Assembly: GCA_037044905.1 (NCBI GenBank)
Contig: JBAOKB010000058.1
Location: 248,001 to 312,000 of the forward strand
Source: Hortaea werneckii
Taxonomy: Eukaryota > Ascomycota > Dothideomycetes > Mycosphaerellales > Teratosphaeriaceae
Reading direction: 5' to 3'
DNA length: 64,000 nt
Both the position numbers and the translations under genes were made by a program. This document shows positions 60,811 through 64,000 of this stretch, one piece after another; positions within the stretch are counted from its first letter, which is position 1, and every line of letters begins with the position of its first letter. The notes under the pieces were generated by a model. The model did not search any database. It saw only the letters and a program-made list of their open reading frames with translations, and was not told the origin of the DNA.

Positions 60811-63201
60811 TCACATAACCGCACAATTCCGTCCCATCTCCCAATACGAATCCAACAGTCCCTCCCCCTCATCCTCTCCTTCTTCCTCACTATCCTCATC
60901 CTCATCCCGCCGCGGAACATACAACCCCCTTTTCTTCCTCCTCAAGCCCTTCACTACCATTTTTTGCTCCCCGGCACCATGCCACCAGCGGAGGACCTGC
61001 TGCGGTGCTGCCACGTCCCCTGCCCTTCCTACCTCATCCCCACCGCTGCCCCTCACACCCTCGGTATCATCAAGCGTCAGGACCTCCCACTTCCCCCCCG
61101 AGACCTCGACAGAGGTTTTGCCGTTCCCCTGCGGGAAATGGAAGGCCGGGAGGAAGACTTCCGTGGGATGTTCTTGCGGGGTCGGGGAGGTGGCGACGAG
61201 AGTGAGGGAGAAGGAACACGTCTTTAGGTCGAAGCCGTGCGAGAGGAGGGTGCCGTGGGTGTAGGTGGGGTGGGGCCGGATGTAGGATTGGGCGGCGCGG
61301 TAGCCGGGGGGGTTTTGTTGGGGTTGTGAGGGTTGGGTGGGTGGGGAGGTGGAAGATGAGGTGGTGGTGGTGGTGGTGGTGCGGGACATAGAGTACGAAG
61401 GGTTCTTCTTGGTCTTCTGCGCTGAGGCGTCCGACTCGGCATCTTCGTCTTTGTAGTAGGTCGAAGCGGTGAGGTCGGCGCGGGGAGGCGGTAAAGCCCG
61501 GTCTTCGTGGCAATAGATTGATAGATCTTCGCCGTTCCAGTTGTCGCCCCAGCGGTGGGAGTTCTCTACCGTGTATAACCACCACGTCAGGCCTGCCGCG
61601 CCGCTGCCCTCGACGGCGAAGAAATTCGCATCGATGGCTGCCGCTTGTGAGCTGTAGTCGCCTGTGCGGTAGGCGTAGGCGTCGTCCATGTCGTAGGGGA
61701 TCCCGATCTCGGTGAAGATGAGCGGGTGTTCGCCCATGTGTTCCTCGCCTTCCTTGCGGATCTCGTCGAGCTGGTCACGGAAAGAGCGGCGGATGGCACC
61801 TTCGCCGATTTTGAGGGCGAAGGCGGGGGAGAGGTAGCGGCCTCGGAGGACGCCGAGGACGTCGACATTCCAGAGTTTGTTCCATTTCTTGGTGATGAGG
61901 GTGATGCCGTCGTAGAAGTGGCTCGCGAAGATCATGTTGGGGTCGTCGTCTGCTGTGCCTTTGATATCCGGTGGGATTTCGAAAGGTTGCGGTTGCATGA
62001 GCATAATTGCTTCGGGCCAGATGTTACGGATGGCGGATTTGTATTTGCGGTAGTAGTAGAGAAAGTTGTTGTTGAGGAAAAATTCTGTGTCCATCTTCTC
62101 GCCCGTCTGTGGATGTTGGAGGAAGTATTGCGGTTTGAGGAGCTCGTCGGTCTTGGGATTCCACACACCATGTTGGGCCCAAATGTCGGTGCCGAGTTTC
62201 CAGGAGTCGGCACGTTTCCAGCCGTACTTGGTATCGTCCCAAGAGGCTGGATCCAGCCATGCGGTGTGGCCTTTCGGATCGACGAGTTGGGTGCCACTCT
62301 TGTAGGGGCCAAAGGTGCCAAAGGCGTAAGTGTCCATCTCGACGGCTCGACCGGAGCCAGTCAGCATGGCCTGGAAGCCTGTCGGACAGGTATACTTGCG
62401 CAGATTCTGGTTCTTGGGGATGTTGGCAAGATCGGGGTGGCCGACGAAGCCATTGTTGGGCTCATTGACACTCTCGTAACCGATGACGGTCTCGCCATGT
62501 AAATCGCCGGCTTCGTGGATGCGCCGGGCTAGATGAGCACATGCGGCGATGAAGTGATCTTGCAGGTAGTCCTGGATGTTCTTGCCATCGATGACGCATT
62601 TCGGGGCAAACTCCTTCCCGGCGAAGAACATGGTAAAGATGGTCTGACAGGCTATGCGCTGGTAGTTCGTGGCCCACACCATCTTGGGGAAGTCGGCAGG
62701 GTCCGGCCATGTGTTCTGGACCAGCGATGCTTCCGTCACCGCAAACTCCTTGGGATCCAAGCCGCAGGCATAGATGGTCCACATGGGAGCACCACTGCCT
62801 CCCGTGAAGCGGGACCAGACATCCTGGTGGGGATCCATGAAGACATGGAAGCCATACCGCTTCGCGACGCGCAGTACCTCGACGGTATGGCGACAGAAGT
62901 CCTCATCGTATTTGCCCGGCCCGGCATGCTCGAGCGCCTCCCAGGTGAACAGGTATCGGACGGAGTTGTAGCCCCATCGTTTCAGGCGGGCGAAGTGAAG
63001 CGGCGCTTCATGGAGCGGGAAGGGGCGGTCGACAAAGGAGACGGTGTCACCCTCGAAGAAGTGCTCCTTCTCATGGGAAGGCACGGGAGGATGGGCGGGG
63101 TATTTGGTATCGCCGGCGACGTTGATGCCGTGGAGGGTGATTTCCCGGTTGTGCGGATCATGAAAGCGATTGCCGGCGATGTGTAGACGGAGAGGGGCCA
63201 T
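60811..63201 (-). CDS. EGH1: GH5 steryl-beta-glucosidase / glucocerebrosidase (Egh1/EGCrP2 type)
   Basis: A 796-residue single-exon protein; ATG 63201 (APLRLHIAGNRFHDPHNREITLHGINVAGDTKYP) is used since the longer frame starts at a TTG. The TIM-barrel motifs of the fungal GH5 glycolipid-hydrolase clade are present: FARLKRWGYNSVRYLFTWEALEHAGPG, MDPHQDVWSRFTGGSGAP, the acid/base E247 in GYESVNEPNNG and the nucleophile E498 in IFTEIGIPYDMDD. This clade hydrolyses ergosteryl glucoside and glucosylceramide inside fungal cells. There is no signal peptide. A Ser/Thr/Pro/Gln-rich linker (about 620-650) contains a run of Thr encoded by a short GGT repeat on the plus strand (61359-61380). The C-terminal beta-domain (about 660-770) is as in relatives. 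Confidence 0.88.
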   Translation of the reverse strand: MAPLRLHIAGNRFHDPHNREITLHGINVAGDTKYPAHPPVPSHEKEHFFEGDTVSFVDRPFPLHEAPLHFARLKRWGYNSVRYLFTWEALEHAGPGKYDEDFCRHTVEVLRVAKRYGFHVFMDPHQDVWSRFTGGSGAPMWTIYACGLDPKEFAVTEASLVQNTWPDPADFPKMVWATNYQRIACQTIFTMFFAGKEFAPKCVIDGKNIQDYLQDHFIAACAHLARRIHEAGDLHGETVIGYESVNEPNNGFVGHPDLANIPKNQNLRKYTCPTGFQAMLTGSGRAVEMDTYAFGTFGPYKSGTQLVDPKGHTAWLDPASWDDTKYGWKRADSWKLGTDIWAQHGVWNPKTDELLKPQYFLQHPQTGEKMDTEFFLNNNFLYYYRKYKSAIRNIWPEAIMLMQPQPFEIPPDIKGTADDDPNMIFASHFYDGITLITKKWNKLWNVDVLGVLRGRYLSPAFALKIGEGAIRRSFRDQLDEIRKEGEEHMGEHPLIFTEIGIPYDMDDAYAYRTGDYSSQAAAIDANFFAVEGSGAAGLTWWLYTVENSHRWGDNWNGEDLSIYCHEDRALPPPRADLTASTYYKDEDAESDASAQKTKKNPSYSMSRTTTTTTTSSSTSPPTQPSQPQQNPPGYRAAQSYIRPHPTYTHGTLLSHGFDLKTCSFSLTLVATSPTPQEHPTEVFLPAFHFPQGNGKTSVEVSGGKWEVLTLDDTEGVRGSGGDEVGRAGDVAAPQQVLRWWHGAGEQKMVVKGLRRKKRGLYVPRRDEDEDSEEEGEDEGEGLLDSYWEMGRNCAVM

Positions 63202-63868
63202 GACCGGGGGAGTGGGAACTTGGTGATACCTTAGGTAGGCCGTGGTTGCACTCGAAAGTGCGGTGGTCGTCAAGGTCGACCCGAATTCACCTCACCTTAC
63301 CTTACCTGAAGGGGTGGGTAGGGAAGCGATGATGTAGCTACGACGCACCTACCGCTCTGCCATGTGCGCGTAAGGTGGCCCGCATAAGGTACGCGATGCC
63401 GCGGGCATCTCTCGTCCATCTACAGTAGAATACGGACGGAAATGTGAAGCATTGGGATATCTCAGGACTAGGGTCAAGCGACTGCGACCTTATTGCTCAA
63501 GCCCAACCTTCACCTGCCTCCTCCAACATCTTTCATCTCGCCCGAACCTGACCTCCGCAACGTCCGGGCCATTCTGCGAGATGCGCGTCATCGGTCAACG
63601 ACGATTGCAAGCTCCGACCGGGCGACTGCACGTTTCAGCTAGTGCGGGCTCTAAGCTCCGCTCCCGCGCTCCCGTGCGCCCTCCCGCGCGCTGGTGTCTG
63701 GGGTCCGGCCGCAAGCGCGAACCGAACTGGGGTGGACAATGTATGGCTGTACATGCCGCTGAATGCCACCTTGCCTTGTCCATCACTTAGCTTCACTCCC
63801 TTCTTTAATCCACCGGCTGGCCCTCATCACTTCGCTGCCTTATCCGCTATCCGCCGGTGCAGTGAACG
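63202..63868. promoter_or_regulatory. divergent promoter region GH5 / secretory protein
   Basis: A 667-bp spacer with promoters for both divergent genes. It has CCTTAGGTAGG at 63228-63238, a partner of the palindromes near 8401 and 56358, and a CACCTCACCTTACCTTACCTG stretch at 63288-63309. No TATA box was identified. Confidence 0.45.
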
Positions 63869-64000
63869 ATGATTCTCCGGTTATCCACCCTCGCCCTCGG
63901 CGCTCTCTGTCTTTCCTCCGCCCCGCTCGCCGCCGCCCTCTCTGCATCCGACATCCCTTCCGATACCCCCGTCTCACAGCTCATCAGCAGCGCCAACACC
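63869..64000 (+). CDS. N-terminus of secretory protein, possibly DnaJ/TPR (P58-like), truncated by window
   Basis: An ATG at 63869 opens 44 codons that run off the window. The first 22 residues (ILRLSTLALGALCLSSAPLAAA) are a clear signal peptide, followed by LSASDIPSDTPVSQLISSAN. SADDIPxDTPVSxLxxxAN-type starts are usual for the fungal ER-luminal TPR/J-domain co-chaperone related to mammalian DNAJC3. That is a tentative match from a short stretch and needs the downstream exon. Confidence 0.5.
   Translation, partial: MILRLSTLALGALCLSSAPLAAALSASDIPSDTPVSQLISSANT

Noticed and set aside
61726..62502. 258-codon plus-strand frame opposite the GH5 gene
   Set aside because: Antisense shadow of a GC-rich coding sequence whose motifs and catalytic residues are complete on the minus strand.

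Overview
The window is nuclear DNA of a filamentous ascomycete fungus, most likely a dothideomycete. The evidence is short spliceosomal introns (mostly 45-70 bp, GTRNGT donors, CTAAC-type branch sites), dense genes on both strands with mostly short spacers, and families that filamentous ascomycetes have but budding yeast lacks (mitochondrial ClpP, SGT1/ecdysoneless, a GTPBP1-like GTPase). The class-level guess rests on protein style and is not proved. There is no sign of bacterial operons, CRISPR, rRNA or tRNA genes, or intact transposons.

Layout. 0-5 kb: JAC1-type Fe-S co-chaperone, a 20-bp minisatellite, and an MFS phosphate/glycerophosphodiester-type transporter. 5-12.5 kb: a secreted ceruloplasmin-like multicopper protein, an unknown protein converging on it, a metallophosphoesterase and a large unknown glycosylated membrane protein. 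12.8-18.7 kb: the transcription pair MED11/TAF5 back to back, then a secreted GH16 glucanase. 18.7-28.5 kb: the RNA-binding SAM protein Vts1, the spindle-pole pericentrin Pcp1/PcpA and SGT1/ecdysoneless. 28.4-36.1 kb: mitochondrial ClpP divergent from an unknown, possibly mitochondrial protein, then Utp22 (ribosome biogenesis) divergent from cystathionine gamma-synthase. 36.9-49.9 kb: the 5.9-kb APC1 gene divergent from a Nup37-like propeller, then the Msn5/exportin-5 karyopherin. 49.9-57.8 kb: a gene-poor stretch holding one three-exon zinc-finger gene. 57.8-64 kb: GTPBP1-like GTPase, a GH5 steryl-glucosidase/glucocerebrosidase, and the first 44 codons of a secretory protein cut by the window edge.

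Most genes are housekeeping and do not form a pathway. Five tight divergent pairs probably share promoters: MED11/TAF5, PCP1/ECD, CLPP/unknown, UTP22/STR2 and APC1/NUP37.

I found no clearly new multi-gene system. The best leads are the multicopper protein, which seems to keep type 1 and type 2 copper ligands but has lost half of the type 3 ligands, and the pericentrin, which carries three 44-residue repeats each placing a full S/T-P-x-R site at the same position. Start codons were chosen at ATG. Several long reading frames run upstream of the ATG only through TTG or GTG codons, and splice sites were assigned by eye.
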